Notes under the pieces: generated by a model
Seen by the model: only the letters and a program-made list of their open reading frames with translations
Databases searched by the model: none
Told to the model about the DNA's origin: nothing
Made by a program: the position numbers and the translations under genes
Shown: one piece after another, positions 30,973 to 41,724 of the stretch
Numbering within the stretch: the first letter of the stretch is position 1
Layout: the number at the start of each line of letters is the position of its first letter
From: Cylindrotheca closterium
Taxonomy: Eukaryota > Bacillariophyta > Bacillariophyceae > Bacillariales > Bacillariaceae
Reading direction: 5' to 3'
DNA length: 64,000 bases
Assembly: GCA_933822405.4 (NCBI GenBank)
Contig: CAKOGP040002080.1
Coordinates: 161,257 to 225,256, forward strand

Positions 30973-33542
30973 CTACTCAAATTTAAAGTCTTCTAGTGGC
31001 CGTCCCTCGTAGGAGCATACAATGTCATTCTCTGAGAGCCGCACTACTTCGGAAGCTGATTGAAATCGACCTTGGGAGATCATTCTTGCGATGGTCCCAT
31101 TCCCACCATCTCCGCTTATTGCTGCTACCATGTCATCCACTTTATCCCAGTATTTCACAAAACAATCTGTGACTGCTACGCCGTCTTTTCCACCGGCCCA
31201 TTCGAAAATGGATGTTTCCAACTCACGGGCAATGACGTCTGAATTCACCTTGTCATTTGGTGGAATGAAGGGAGTGGCTTGTTGTAGAAACTCTAGTGCA
31301 AAGGACCTGTTCTCGTCATCGAGAATATCCTTTATTGACGTCTCTGAGATCCATTGAGGGTTTTCTTGCCGTTTCGACAATTGCGATGATGAAGACAAAG
31401 AGCGAATCAACCCGGATGTTGCTCCTGGTTTGTTCGTAGATTTTGGCTTTGTCATTATGCTACCCAGCGAAAACTTCTTCTTTTCTGTTGTTGCCACTGG
31501 AGTCCCTGGTTTCGTAGGCGCTGAAGACGATACATCTTGTCGCTCAAACTTGGTCTTGGTTGGAACCTTCGTACTTTTGTCCCTTTCCGCAATCTCCTCG
31601 ACGGAAGATATTCTCTTTGGCTTTTCAATAACCTCTTTTTCTGGAGCAACTTCTACATTCCGAACTCGTTTCTGTGGCACGAATCCAGCTGGAACCTCTT
31701 TCTTCTTGGCCTGGTAAACCTCCTTCATTGTTTTCCAAAGCTTCAAACGGTTTTCGTCGTCAACAATCTTCTTCGATTGCTTCATGAGAACCGGCATCTC
31801 ATATGCTTCAATGAAGGGAGCAGAGAACTTGGTAACACAGTCAAGCAGTCTCACGTAAATTTCTTTGATGGTTCCCTTGCTTTGATTCTCAAGGCCATAC
31901 TTCCAGTCGTCGATAACCTTGAGATACTTGTCCTCACAAGCCGTGAACCTGGTAAGTTCTTGCCTTCTCCTTCTCTCGCCCTCGGGCACCTTCTTCTCGC
32001 CATCTTTACGGCCTCTCTCGACCTTTGTTTTGGTTTTCCGTGATTTCTTCTTTGGAGGAGCTTTTGCAGCTGCTAACACTTTCTTTTGAGTTTTCGGCTT
32101 CTTCACTGGTCCCTTTCCGTACTCAAAATCTTCATCATCTTCATCCGATTCACTGGGTGGTTCGGCGTCTTCTAAATCATCCTTATCATCATGCGAAGAC
32201 ACATCGTTATCACCTATATCTCCGATGTCCTCTAGCTTCACAGGAGTTGCAGGCCCATCGCCCTCCTTTACTTTTGGCTTCTTCTCTTCGTCTTGCTTTG
32301 GCTCTTCTGCTGCTTTCTTGGTCTTCTTCTGTTTCTTTGGTACAGGATCGACCTGATCGTCCTTATTTTTCCTTTTCTTTGTCTTCTTATTTTTCGGTTT
32401 AGCTTTCGGTTTAGATTTCTCCTCTTCCTGCACAATCACTTCTTCCTCCACGAACTCCCAATCTTCCAAGAAGACTTGGTTCATTCGTCCATGTCTATCA
32501 TCCGGCTCTTTGGCCTTATCCTCTTCCATTTCTTCAATCCCTTGAAGCAGCATCTTGTCTGCTCCACCAATTTTCTTCCCTTCGTCTAGTTTCTTCCGTA
32601 TGGCATTTGGAACTTTGCCAAGTCCCTTCTTTTCCCCTATCGCAAATGGTATTAACTTGCTCTTGATGACAAAGGAATATGCGTTTGCTGGATCGTCGTA
32701 CGCTCCATACCAATAGACTAGATTGGAAGCTGATGCCAGCCTACCTTGTTTCTTAACCTGTGATTGCGACGTGAAGGAATTGGGGAATTGTCAAAAGTCA
32801 GCTCCTGATCTCGAACAATTGAAGATTCCAAATCAATTGTTCAACCTACCTTTTCATACATGTCAAACCACATGTCTCTGACAGGGCCAGGTGGGACATT
32901 GTACGGACTCAATACAAGAACTGGTAAGGGAGATTTAGCCCATTTCGCAAAAAACTGTTGCCCAAACTTCGATTTGACCTCTCCTGGAAGGGAATCCAAT
33001 ACTTCTTGCTTTCTCTTCTCAAATTTCTCTTTCATTTGCAGCTGTCTCGGCGTGAGATCAATAGGAACCCCATCCATGTGTTGGACTGGGCTTTCTATCA
33101 TTTCCTCTTTTACTTCAATCTCCTTGCTTTCAGTTTTGACTTCTGCTGCTTCGGGTTGGTCCTTGGCATCCATGGCCGATGATTCTTTTCCCGTTGTTGC
33201 CGATCCTTTCTTCTTGATAGGGCTTTGAATTTGCTTTGCTTTGACCAATGCTTCCCATTCTTTGTCAAGGCTTCGTAGCAAAATGGACACAGTTTTCTTC
33301 TTCTGCTTAACTAAATTGAATTTCGCAGCAATCTCCTTGATGATAAAGCTGAAGATCTTGTTGAAAGGATGTCCTTTGTCACCTTTCGCTGGAGCTGCCT
33401 CACCTTCCTTTAGAATTGTATCTGTTTCAGCCAGTCCGATTTTCATAAACATATCGCCCCTTTTCCATTCATCTAAAGCGTCTTCTACATACGGACGGAA
33501 TACATCCACAGTCCATCCACCTGGTGGTTCCTCTTCGGACAT
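30973..33542 (-). CDS. Chromatin/transcription-elongation protein: PWWP, TFIIS-N-like and TFIIS-central-like domains
   Basis: Exons 33542-32850 and 32757-30973 join in phase 0 within a PWWP-like domain; 825 residues. That domain runs from about residue 190 (FGQQFFAKWAKSPLPVLVLS) to about 270 (LVYWYGAYDDPANAYSFVIK, SKLIPF). A long Lys/Glu-rich, nuclear-signal-bearing linker follows. About residues 500-590 form a helical bundle like the TFIIS N-terminal/LEDGF integrase-binding type (RFTACEDKYLKVIDDWKYGL, IKEIYVRLLDCVTKF). The C-terminus (ARELETSIFEWAGG, YWDKVDDMVAAI, GTIARMISQGRFQSASEVVR, LSENDIVCSYEGR) resembles the TFIIS central domain. A histone-reading factor that works with RNA polymerase II is the natural inference. 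Domain limits were judged by eye; no zinc ribbon is present, so RNA-cleavage activity is not expected. Confidence 0.72.
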
Positions 33543-34025
33543 GATTTGGTTGGAATGATGTCAATGTTGAAGCCAACCTGTCAGTTGGGTTGGATTGTAC
33601 CACCGGAAACGAAATGTCCCAGTCTGAAATTGGTCTGTTTCTATCTATCGGAAGACGCTCCGTTTTAAAGCTTAGCGTACTTGTCGTGAATGGCTCTTGG
33701 TGTGATTGTTGTTGGCGACTGCTCCTGTGATATCCAACCATCATTTTTGCAATTAGCCGCATGTCCAGCACATTCCCATGTCGCAGATGACATTGTATGG
33801 CCAATAGGAACAGAGTATTTCAAAAGCTGATCACACCAAGAAAATCTGTTTCTTCATTCTCAACTTCCACAAACGTACCAGACATCAACTCAGGCCTCAC
33901 ATACTGGACTTCATTTCTCCTGAAAAAGATCAGAAACTACTGTACCTGCAGTGTTGAGCACCTTTTCTACTGATCACTGAAGTCGAAATTATCAAAGTCA
34001 CATTCACACCACCACCACCAGTACA
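33543..34025. promoter_or_regulatory. Divergent spacer between the PWWP gene and the AlgH gene
   Basis: 483 bp between two divergent starts. A short ccaccaccacca run precedes the AlgH ATG. Only weak reading frames are present. Confidence 0.4.
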
Positions 34026-36023
34026 ATGGAAAAGATTCTAATTTTGGCTGTTCTCGTTTTCGCTTCCTTTTCGCTCAATGCGTTACCCATTGAAGCGTTC
34101 CTAGTGACTGTACCCACGTCGCAAAGTTGTTCAATAGGCTCTCAACTATACAGCAAACCGCCGGATTGGGACGATGATGAGGAGGAAGATGATGATGTAG
34201 CCATCAAGGACCAAGATTGGAGAGCATTCCGTGCGAAGCTAGTGATGGGAGAGAAGAAACCTGAATCCACCACTGACTCATCCAATACGGAAGAATCGAC
34301 ACAGCCAATAATCGATCAGGGAGATTTAGATGGCATCGGGTCGCTCTTTGAGGAGGACTTTGCGGCGGAAGGTGTTGCATCAGTTGCAAGTAAAGAACTT
34401 GAGTTGCCTGACGGAATTACGCCATTAGATCCATCTCAATATGCTTACGACTCTGGAGATATGATTGAACAAGGTTCTGTCATTCTTGGAGGTGTTGAGC
34501 AAGACTTTGGATTTGGCTTGCGTCAGCAGTACTTCCACAAGTGTGTACTACTGCTTGTTGACCATGAGGAGAGCACATTTACAAAAGGAATTATTTTGAA
34601 CCGGCCAACAGACATGGTGCTGGATGACGATGTTAATCCAGGCAAGAAGTGGCGTGTATGGTTTGGAGGAGATGTGCAAGGGCTTGATGCAAAGAAACCC
34701 GATATTGTTTGCTTGCATTCTCTCCAAAACCCAAAGGCAATTTCTGCAAGTATTCCTGTCATGAATGACATTCAATGGACTTCTTTCGATAATGCCAAGC
34801 GGTTGGTCCAAGCTGGTGTTGCCGATGTTCGAGATTTCTGGGTTTTTGTGGGATATGCTGGCTGGGGACCGGGTCAATTGAAGGGAGAGCTGGAACGAAA
34901 CTCCTGGTATATGGTTGCTACCGATTCTCAGACACTCCTGAAGGAACTTGCAAGACAAGGAGAGGGCGCCGAGCCTCGAGATGCTGGTTTAGACACCTGG
35001 GGTTTGCTAATGAATATGATTGGCAGAGGGGAGACCGCAAAGGAGAAGAGTGGAGGTTTTGACGATTTGATGCTCAAGGAATGGGCGTACAAGAATTTGC
35101 TATCATCGGTCTCTGGTGGTGGCGGAGGCGAACAACAGCGTAGTCCAGACAACTTCAAGAGTAATCCAGAGGAAGTTGATGACCTCATGCGAGTTCTCGG
35201 CGCAAACAAAGGCTCATCAGTAGGGTATGAGGGTGCTCTACTTCGCGCATCCCCTACCGAGCGAAGTCCATTCCTTTTGAAGAACCAGGAATTTCACAAA
35301 TCGATTGTTCTTATTTTGGTCGACGACGAGGCTGCAACCGTTGGCGTTGTTTTGAATAGGCCTTCAACGAAAGGATTAGACATCAAGGTTTCGGACAAGA
35401 ACACTGGGTCGGAAAGAGTTGTGCGAATCCCAATGCGTTATGGAGGGCAGTATGCCGTTAAAGGACAAGAGAATCTGCTGTGGCTGCACTCTAGTCCGAG
35501 GCTGAAGTCTCTTGAAATTGGATCTCCGATCGGAGAGGCGGAAGATGCTATCTGGAAATGCACAGCCCAAGATGTCATGACTGCAATTGGCGAAGGAGAT
35601 GCCAAAGCAGAGGACTTTATTGTTGTTAGCGGGGTTTCTGTTTGGCTCAAGGACTTTCAGGCGAAAGGGATTGAAGGAGAACTGAATAGTGGCACTTTCA
35701 AAAAAGTACCAAAGACAGCACGAAAGAATGTATGGAACTCACTTCTACGGCTGCAAGATGTCATGACTCAGCATAACTTTCACGACACAATATCACTAGC
35801 ACAGGATGCTTGGTCATCTGCCGATGCGACTCGAAAGGGAGGAGACAAGGAACCCAAATCATCTGACCAGCTACCGATTGGTGGACTAGGAGAAGGCTTT
35901 GACGAGGAGGACGAGTCCTTTGTTTTCAAGAGCGACGTGAAGGTGGCAAAACTTGCTGACGATGCACTCAAGAGTTGGGTTGCTACGTTTTTATTAGGTG
36001 TGCCCAGTTTGGCGGAAGAGTAA
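34026..36023 (+). CDS. Plastid-directed protein with two AlgH/UPF0301 domains
   Basis: A 665-residue intronless frame. The first 25 residues are a signal peptide with an EAF plastid motif (ALPIEAFLV). An acidic linker (DWDDDEEEDDDVA) precedes the first AlgH domain at about 150-330 (GSVILGGVEQDFGFGLRQQY, KCVLLLVDHEE, KGIILNRPTD, VWFGGDVQG, WVFVGYAGWGPGQLKGE). The second lies at about 400-575 (GALLRASPTERSPFLLKNQ, KSIVLILVDDEAATVGVVLN, RPST, GGQYAVKG). Bacterial AlgH proteins are single-domain, of about 190 residues and unclear function, and single-domain homologues occur in plant plastids. Tandem duplication within one plastid protein is notable. The second domain has drifted from the WGPGQLEGE consensus (VSVWLKDFQAKGIEGEL). 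The biochemical role is unknown. Confidence 0.85.
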   Translation: MEKILILAVLVFASFSLNALPIEAFLVTVPTSQSCSIGSQLYSKPPDWDDDEEEDDDVAIKDQDWRAFRAKLVMGEKKPESTTDSSNTEESTQPIIDQGDLDGIGSLFEEDFAAEGVASVASKELELPDGITPLDPSQYAYDSGDMIEQGSVILGGVEQDFGFGLRQQYFHKCVLLLVDHEESTFTKGIILNRPTDMVLDDDVNPGKKWRVWFGGDVQGLDAKKPDIVCLHSLQNPKAISASIPVMNDIQWTSFDNAKRLVQAGVADVRDFWVFVGYAGWGPGQLKGELERNSWYMVATDSQTLLKELARQGEGAEPRDAGLDTWGLLMNMIGRGETAKEKSGGFDDLMLKEWAYKNLLSSVSGGGGGEQQRSPDNFKSNPEEVDDLMRVLGANKGSSVGYEGALLRASPTERSPFLLKNQEFHKSIVLILVDDEAATVGVVLNRPSTKGLDIKVSDKNTGSERVVRIPMRYGGQYAVKGQENLLWLHSSPRLKSLEIGSPIGEAEDAIWKCTAQDVMTAIGEGDAKAEDFIVVSGVSVWLKDFQAKGIEGELNSGTFKKVPKTARKNVWNSLLRLQDVMTQHNFHDTISLAQDAWSSADATRKGGDKEPKSSDQLPIGGLGEGFDEEDESFVFKSDVKVAKLADDALKSWVATFLLGVPSLAEE

Positions 36024-36218
36024 ATCCCATCTCGGCTGTTTCTTCAAGGGATCCACGTTGTTCTACTTAGCCTTGCCATAACCATTTTTAATTTGGCTAG
36101 TAGTGCAAGGATGAAAATTTATCGTCCATGGAAATTCCGAGCTTGCAAATAGCAAAGGATGAAACTGTAGCTCTACTACAATACATAACAATGATGATAA
36201 ATACTATCGATTCATTGC

Positions 36219-37199
36219 TTATTCCAAACTTCCTTCTTCCAACACGTTGATCATGTTGTATACCTTTCCTTCGCTCTCTGACTGCACCTTTTTGGCAAGG
36301 AACTTGACTGCATCTGCAGTGCCTTCGGCATAGACGGTTCTTCCAGAAACGTTATGCTTCAGTTGGAATTGAACCGATCCATCAGAACTGGTCAAAGTGT
36401 AAGTGTGGAATGCATGTCCTTTCAACGCGTCTTCTGAAACACCAAATTCGATGGATTCTTTGTCATCTCGGACCATTTCAATGTCGTCATATGTGAAGCT
36501 GTCGTCAGAAAGCTGTGTCAAGGAGTCAATGACGGCCTTGGCAGTTCCAGAAGTATCAGCCTTGGTTTTCTGGTGGCTCTCTTTGCATTCAAGCTTGTAT
36601 CCCGCGAATGCTCCTGGATACTTGGTAGCTAGATCTTCTAGTGCAGCTTGCATGGCAACAATTTGCTTTCCCATGTTTGGCGCAATCACTGCAAAATGCT
36701 TTGCCGATTGCATGTCGTCAATGAGCTTTTCTCGGTCCCCACCAGTAGTTCCCATGACGAATGGCAGCTTGTTTCCAGCATAGAATAGAGCATTGTTGTT
36801 GACAGCAGATGGATGAGTGTAGTCGATAGCCAAGACATTCTTCTCCCCACAAGATTCCTTGATTCCCGCTATTGAAGCCTTCAACTCGTCGGGTTCGCTG
36901 GCAGGAATCAGTTTAACGTCCGACGATTTTCCAGTGACAGAGTCGTACACTGTAATTGTCGACGATTGAATGTCTGGACCAGTCATCGCGACAGGTGTAA
37001 GCTTCAATCCCTTGCGAAGGCAAGCTTCAGCTGCTGCCGTGGCCATTGGTCCTGGCATCCCATTGACCATGACGTAAACATCGTCTCCACCAGCCATTTT
37101 AAGCGAAACATCACTGGTTGGCTGTCTAGACTGTGAGACGAAAGCGCTGGCTTCAAGAAGAAGAGCCAAAATTGAAGATAATCGCAAAGCAGATCTCAT
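36219..37199 (-). CDS. dapB: Plastid 4-hydroxy-tetrahydrodipicolinate reductase
   Basis: A 326-residue intronless frame. ATG 37199 (MRSALRLSSILALLLEASAF) gives a signal peptide and a textbook ASAF plastid motif; 21 further residues upstream in frame would weaken it. Visible DapB features: dinucleotide-fold start VYVMVNGMPGPMATAAAEAC (in place of the bacterial GxxGxMG), DYTHPSAVNNN, GTTGGDREKL, APNMGKQ and the substrate loop ESHQKTKADTSGTA. The enzyme reduces the dihydrodipicolinate precursor with NAD(P)H in the diaminopimelate route to lysine, in the plastid stroma. The motif wording is closer to plant and algal DapB than to enterobacterial. Confidence 0.9.
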   Translation of the reverse strand: MRSALRLSSILALLLEASAFVSQSRQPTSDVSLKMAGGDDVYVMVNGMPGPMATAAAEACLRKGLKLTPVAMTGPDIQSSTITVYDSVTGKSSDVKLIPASEPDELKASIAGIKESCGEKNVLAIDYTHPSAVNNNALFYAGNKLPFVMGTTGGDREKLIDDMQSAKHFAVIAPNMGKQIVAMQAALEDLATKYPGAFAGYKLECKESHQKTKADTSGTAKAVIDSLTQLSDDSFTYDDIEMVRDDKESIEFGVSEDALKGHAFHTYTLTSSDGSVQFQLKHNVSGRTVYAEGTADAVKFLAKKVQSESEGKVYNMINVLEEGSLE

Positions 37200-37339
37200 T
37201 GTCGGAAACGTGTGAGCCAAAAGGTCAGGAAGTTGTGATGAAAGTTTTGTGTGGAAGATCACACCAGCTTCTCCACTTCGACGACCAGACGGAGCAACAG
37301 CCTGGCCGTCGTGGGCAGGTCTATTCTATTGCATCCGAA

Positions 37340-38033
37340 TCGGAGGATCGTCTGTTGGAAAACTTCAAAAACGTTCGATGCAGCTATCGTCATACCCAAT
37401 CCTCAGACTAAGGAAGAAGCTATCTTTGCTCTTTTTTGTTTCTTACGTTTCCTTTGAGGCTGCGATAAAACTTTCGACGGAAAGCTGATCGTCAGTGCCT
37501 AGGTATGTAGCGATAGCGTGATGACAATTACAATGCATTGGATATCTCATTTCATAATTTAATTTTCCAGGCTGTATGTACTGAAGGAAATTGAGCATTC
37601 ACAGGTGCTATTTCCGTCGACATGGTCAATCAGTCCGTGTCATTCGGAACGTCGTGCCCTCTTTGGTGAATCTCATGAAAACATCAAAAGCAGGTTTCAA
37701 TGGTTTTGGAAAATGACATGTCCTACATGCTTTGTATTGGAAGAGTCGGATGAGGGAGGAGGGATTAACGGGTGTCAGTGAGGAAGATATGTCGCGAATT
37801 GCAATCCCCTCTGAACCTTTTTGGGCAATTGATACCGGCAAGGTTGCGCTCAAGATGTCCACAAGACTTGCCGTGATATCGTTGCTGGCATTTATGATCA
37901 AGAAATAGCCAAGAGCACGCATATTTGTTATGGAGGAAGTGTGTCCCCTGAATCTATAGATGGTTTGATGACACAAGAAGACATCGATGGTGCCCTTTCC
38001 GGAGGTGCTTCGCTCGATGCTGAAAAGTCTTGA
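37340..38033 (+). pseudogene. Decayed triosephosphate isomerase gene with remnant intron
   Basis: Pieces of TPI lie in order on the plus strand but in shifting frames. About 37340-37502: weak, ending KLIVSA then TAG. Possible intron 37503-37570 (GTATGT to TTTCCAG). 37571-37636: AVCTEGN, a TGA, then AFTGAISVDMVNQS. 37638 on: CHSERRALFGESHENIKSR (family GHSERR, with active-site His kept). About 37706: LENDMSYMLCIG. 37792-37850: SRIAIPSEPFWAIDTGKVA (catalytic Glu kept). Then after another shift AQDVHKTCRDIVAGIYDQEI, YGGSVSPESIDGLMTQEDID and GALSGGASLDAEKS to a stop at 38031-38033. There are at least three frameshifts, two in-frame stops and a short deletion before HSERR. The retained intron argues for DNA-level duplication rather than retroposition. 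Confidence 0.85.
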
Positions 38034-38239
38034 CGTATCCACTTTTTAAAAAAACATGTAATGAGATGGTATTATTGAGATGTAATTTGAAAATAGTAAT
38101 TCACACAAGTGAGTGGGAATTCAGCTCATTTTTTCCTCTTAAAAATGATATCATTCAATTTCCACTTCCAGAACACAGTTTGAAGCACAAACGATAGCAA
38201 GAAGTAAATGTAAGAGAAGGTAACAAAACAAAACTACTT

Positions 38240-40345
38240 TTAAATGCCACCGTCGGAAGCGTTATTGACATTGCTGCTGGCACCAGCGCCCCCGGCACCT
38301 ATCATGAACGATTGCCGTAAGCTGGATCGTCTGCCAACGCGACCACCCCCACCAATAGGTGGACCCATCATCATATCGTTTCCTCCAAGTGGATCGTTGT
38401 TGTTCGACGGCATGTTATTGTTGATGTGAGCACTGTGGTCTAGATTCACATCAAAGTCTTCCATGTTCTCCCAGTCAATCGACAAAGCTGATAGGCCAGA
38501 CATTGCTCGGCCATACGACCGTTCTGATGCAAATGACATGTTTCTTCCACCAAATGAAATGATGGATGGGTTTCGTTGTGCACGTTGGTGCATCATTCCG
38601 CCACCATCATTCAAATTTCCTTGAAACATGTCCATTCCAGCGTTTTGGTTCATGTTGTTTCGTCCGTTCATTCCGCCCATGCCCTGGTTATTTCCACCCA
38701 TATTATTCTGCATGGCAAAAGTATCAAAACTGACAAGTGGCTGTTGCTGCCTTTCTGGGAACTGCACCCCTGGGGCTGCTGCAGGAGGCGGTACTGACGA
38801 AGTGAGCTTCGCACCTGATAGGAATTGAGAAACAAGACGTCCTCTACTGTCAAACGCCTCAAAAATGTTGGTGTTCATTTGAGAATGCCTGGATGAATAA
38901 AAAAGAAAACAGAGTGATGAGCATTTCTGTTCACATCAAAACATCAATGTTGTCATTAACGAAACAATGTACCTTGGACAATCATTTCGAAGCACTCCGT
39001 TGTCTGGACATGTGCAGGGTGCGCTCCAATCGAAAACATCTTTTCGATCAGAAAGTGCCACAGCTGCGAACGCCTTGTATAACTTGTCTGGAGGGACATC
39101 AGTTTTCTTTCCGTTTTGTTCTATTGATGAACTCATTTCCTTGGCCTTGGCAGTGTATCCAACCATTGCAAGATTTCTGGCAGCTTCAAAAGCAATGCGT
39201 TTCGCGTTTGCGACAGTGTCGATTTTCAACAAGACACTACACAGTACCCGGTCCGCAGCTGCATCCAAAAGTCCGTCAATGGGCGACTTGTTGCCATTGC
39301 ATCCCTTTAGAACTGTCTCTACGATCTTTACACAATGAGCACACGTTATTCCATCGACTGACATGGCCACCATGATGTCTGAGTTTTCGCTTATGAAAAT
39401 GATAGGGACTGTATCGGGATCGCCGTATTGTCCGTTCTGCTGCGGTTCTCCTCCTGAAAGAACAGCGCTGGGAACAACATTGGGTGTGGATGCAGCTCTG
39501 GCAGCTCCACTGTGTGCGAGTTGATTTGCCGCGTGGTTTACAGCATCTACCACGGCCGGCAAGTTCACCGCTGATGCGACACACTTATTCTTGATATCAA
39601 TAATAGGGACAGTGCTGGAAGACGACATGGCCTGTGGTGGACAAGCCTGAATACCTCCTTCCACAGCAAGCTTTCTCTGTTGCGCTCGATGGAGTTGTTC
39701 CAATGGCGTTAAATTCTTGTTGGTCAGATCTGCGTGTATACTTGCTGCAAGAGGTCCTCCCTTAGAGATGTTCGACATTGCCGCAGTTCCATCGTCTTTC
39801 TTTCTTCGCCCCCCTTTGCTTCTCATTTTGTCCAGTTCTTTCATTTTAGCATGAAGGGAACGTGGAGGTTGTTCTTTATCATTCATTATTAAGCAATGGG
39901 ACAGCTGAAAGAAATGGCGAGTGTAACCCTCTACCACTCCCTTCATCTTTTCAGTACCTAAAGCAGCAACGGCAGAGCCACTTTCTCCCTTGCGGCGATG
40001 CTGCCACCATGTTCGAAGAGTTGTAAGACCCAACTGGATAGCATCATTATCAGCATCTGGTCCCAACCAAGGGCTCAGAATAGCTTGTACAAATGGGTGA
40101 GCTAGACCCGAGCGTGGCAATGGTTCATATGGGTACATTCGACGGGTGGGGTCGGATGAGGCAGCATCCTTCATTTTGCTGCTCATTCGAACATCGTTCT
40201 GAATAGGATTGCTCAGTGGATCTAGTGATTCCTGTGATTTCGATTCCAGATCTTCTGGATCAAGACCTCCCAGGTGGGACCAGGCACGGAATGCGCCCTC
40301 GAAGATGGATGTGCGGTGTTCGAACTCTCCTCTGCGCCTCGACAT
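38240..40345 (-). CDS. Uncharacterised protein with a heavy-metal-associated (HMA-like) domain
   Basis: Exons 40345-38973 and 38888-38240 join in frame (AAG/GTACAT to ATCCAG), giving 673 residues. ATG 40345 opens MSRRRGEFEHRTS. Residues about 100-170 look helical (PFVQAILSPWLGPDADNDAI, LGLTTLRTWWQHRR). An HMA-like module lies at about 355-430, with the metal motif GITCAHC following VAMSVD and ending VGYTAKAK. A second Cys cluster (APCTCPDNGVLRNDC) comes just after. The C-terminal third is Asn/Gly/Met-rich low complexity (NNMGGNNQGMGGMNGRNNMN) with FGGRNMSF and RRSSLRQSF, possibly phosphorylated. There are no membrane helices, so this is no P-type ATPase. It may be a copper or zinc chaperone or a metal-responsive regulator; that is inference. 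Confidence 0.72.
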
Positions 40346-41724
40346 TGTGTTCTGATGTGCCCAAGCTTGTATTGATGCCAGGAGGGTGAAATACGACTCG
40401 AGAGGCGGCTTTGTGTAGAAAAAAAACTGGCCTAGCCACACCTCAGTCCGCTGACTCTAAAACTGGTTTTGGATCCTCGTGAAGTTGCTTCTAATATAGT
40501 CTCGGGCTACCTATACTTGGTGTCCGCTCTTTGCTTTGCTGATGATGTCAAGCAATCAAGTGTGTCGGTATGCAGGATTCATGCTCATGAGCGGAAATCC
40601 CAGCAGTTTGAATACTGCTGAAAACTGCACAGAGGATCCGTTTTGATCATCGTAGAATGGTAGTACACTATCAACATACTGGTTTTTCTGTGGTCGCCCT
40701 ACCTGAAACTTTTAGCCTTGCATGCGCGTTATCATTAAATATGTTCGATTTCTTTCATTATTCCACATCATAATTGCGATTTGAGGCAGCTTGTGATTGA
40801 GCCGTCATTCAGTCAGTCGTACACACGTACACGTGTACCAGAACTTTCAACTTACACCCGGTAATGTCCCTCAGTTTGGTCAGTCAATCCACCGAGCGTC
40901 AGTCAGTCCTTCCATCCTTGAAGGGCTCCGAAAATCTCACCAGCCTCCACCAAACCAGGCACAAGCAATCACAAAAATAAATTGACAAAGGTATGTTTGG
41001 AACGACGTGCTACCTACCGGTACCTTTCTTTCCTGCTCATGATTAATGCATATCATTGGAATTACCGTCTGAAGTAGTTTTACTTCTTGTGAGGATAATT
41101 TTGCGGCTTTAATGAAGTACAATTCTACGCCACAACAAGTTGTTATTCCATCGTCATGATCTAACTTGTTTATTTTCTCCGAGCATAGTCAATTCAACAT
41201 GTGCTGGACATGAGTTGTCGTTTTGCAAGTTGTATAAAATATGGAAGCATCACATAATTTGTGCTTGGAGTGTGGGAGCTGATAACATATGCCACTGATG
41301 GTAGCCGCACCTTTTTTCGATTTCAAGGTCAAACCATTTACCATCAGCGCCCACCAGGAGTGACGAGCTCCATATATGGTTGAAGAATTCCCTTGACTCT
41401 TGGACAATGCTTGCTCTGAATGATAATCCTCGAGGTATGAAGCGTGAATCAACGCTCTATTCGGTTGGAGTCTGGAAGAGCTTCCCCATTGCTGAACCAC
41501 CCAAAAAAGAAATACATGAGATAACATACATCGATAGTTGAGAGACTAAATTAACCCAAACAATTTTGCCCACAGGGCGTCTCGAGAAACGATATGAAGC
41601 TGTTCTTCCTTTGCATGCTTGTGTGTACTATACCGGTACCAGGTACCCTGGTGCAGAGCATGCTATCAACTACCGGTTCCGTACCAGGTACGGTACAGTA
41701 CGGATAATACTCCAACGTAGACCG
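40346..41724. other. Intergenic region, no gene recognised
   Basis: About 1.4 kb. The longest frame (41189-41527, minus) has no recognisable similarity and no signal, and is not called. Palindromic GGTACC/CCGGTA clusters occur at about 41013-41027 and 41626-41706, the second directly beside repeat copy B. Confidence 0.45.
41626..41706. repeat. Dense GTAC/GGTACC palindrome cluster
   Basis: Contains accggtacc, aggtaccctgg, ccggttccgtaccagg and acggtacagtacgg within 80 bp, about 20 bp outside repeat copy B. It is the densest of the GTAC clusters in the window. Confidence 0.5.

Noticed and set aside
32025..32589. Leu/Phe-rich plus-strand frames that look like membrane proteins
   Set aside because: They are the reverse complement of Lys/Glu-rich codons in the PWWP gene linker, a known source of false hydrophobic frames.
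37626..38042. A 138-residue minus-strand frame
   Set aside because: It is antisense to the triosephosphate isomerase remnant, whose motifs read clearly on the plus strand.
41189..41527. A 112-residue minus-strand frame in the large gap
   Set aside because: Composition is not gene-like compared with its neighbours and there is no recognisable motif.
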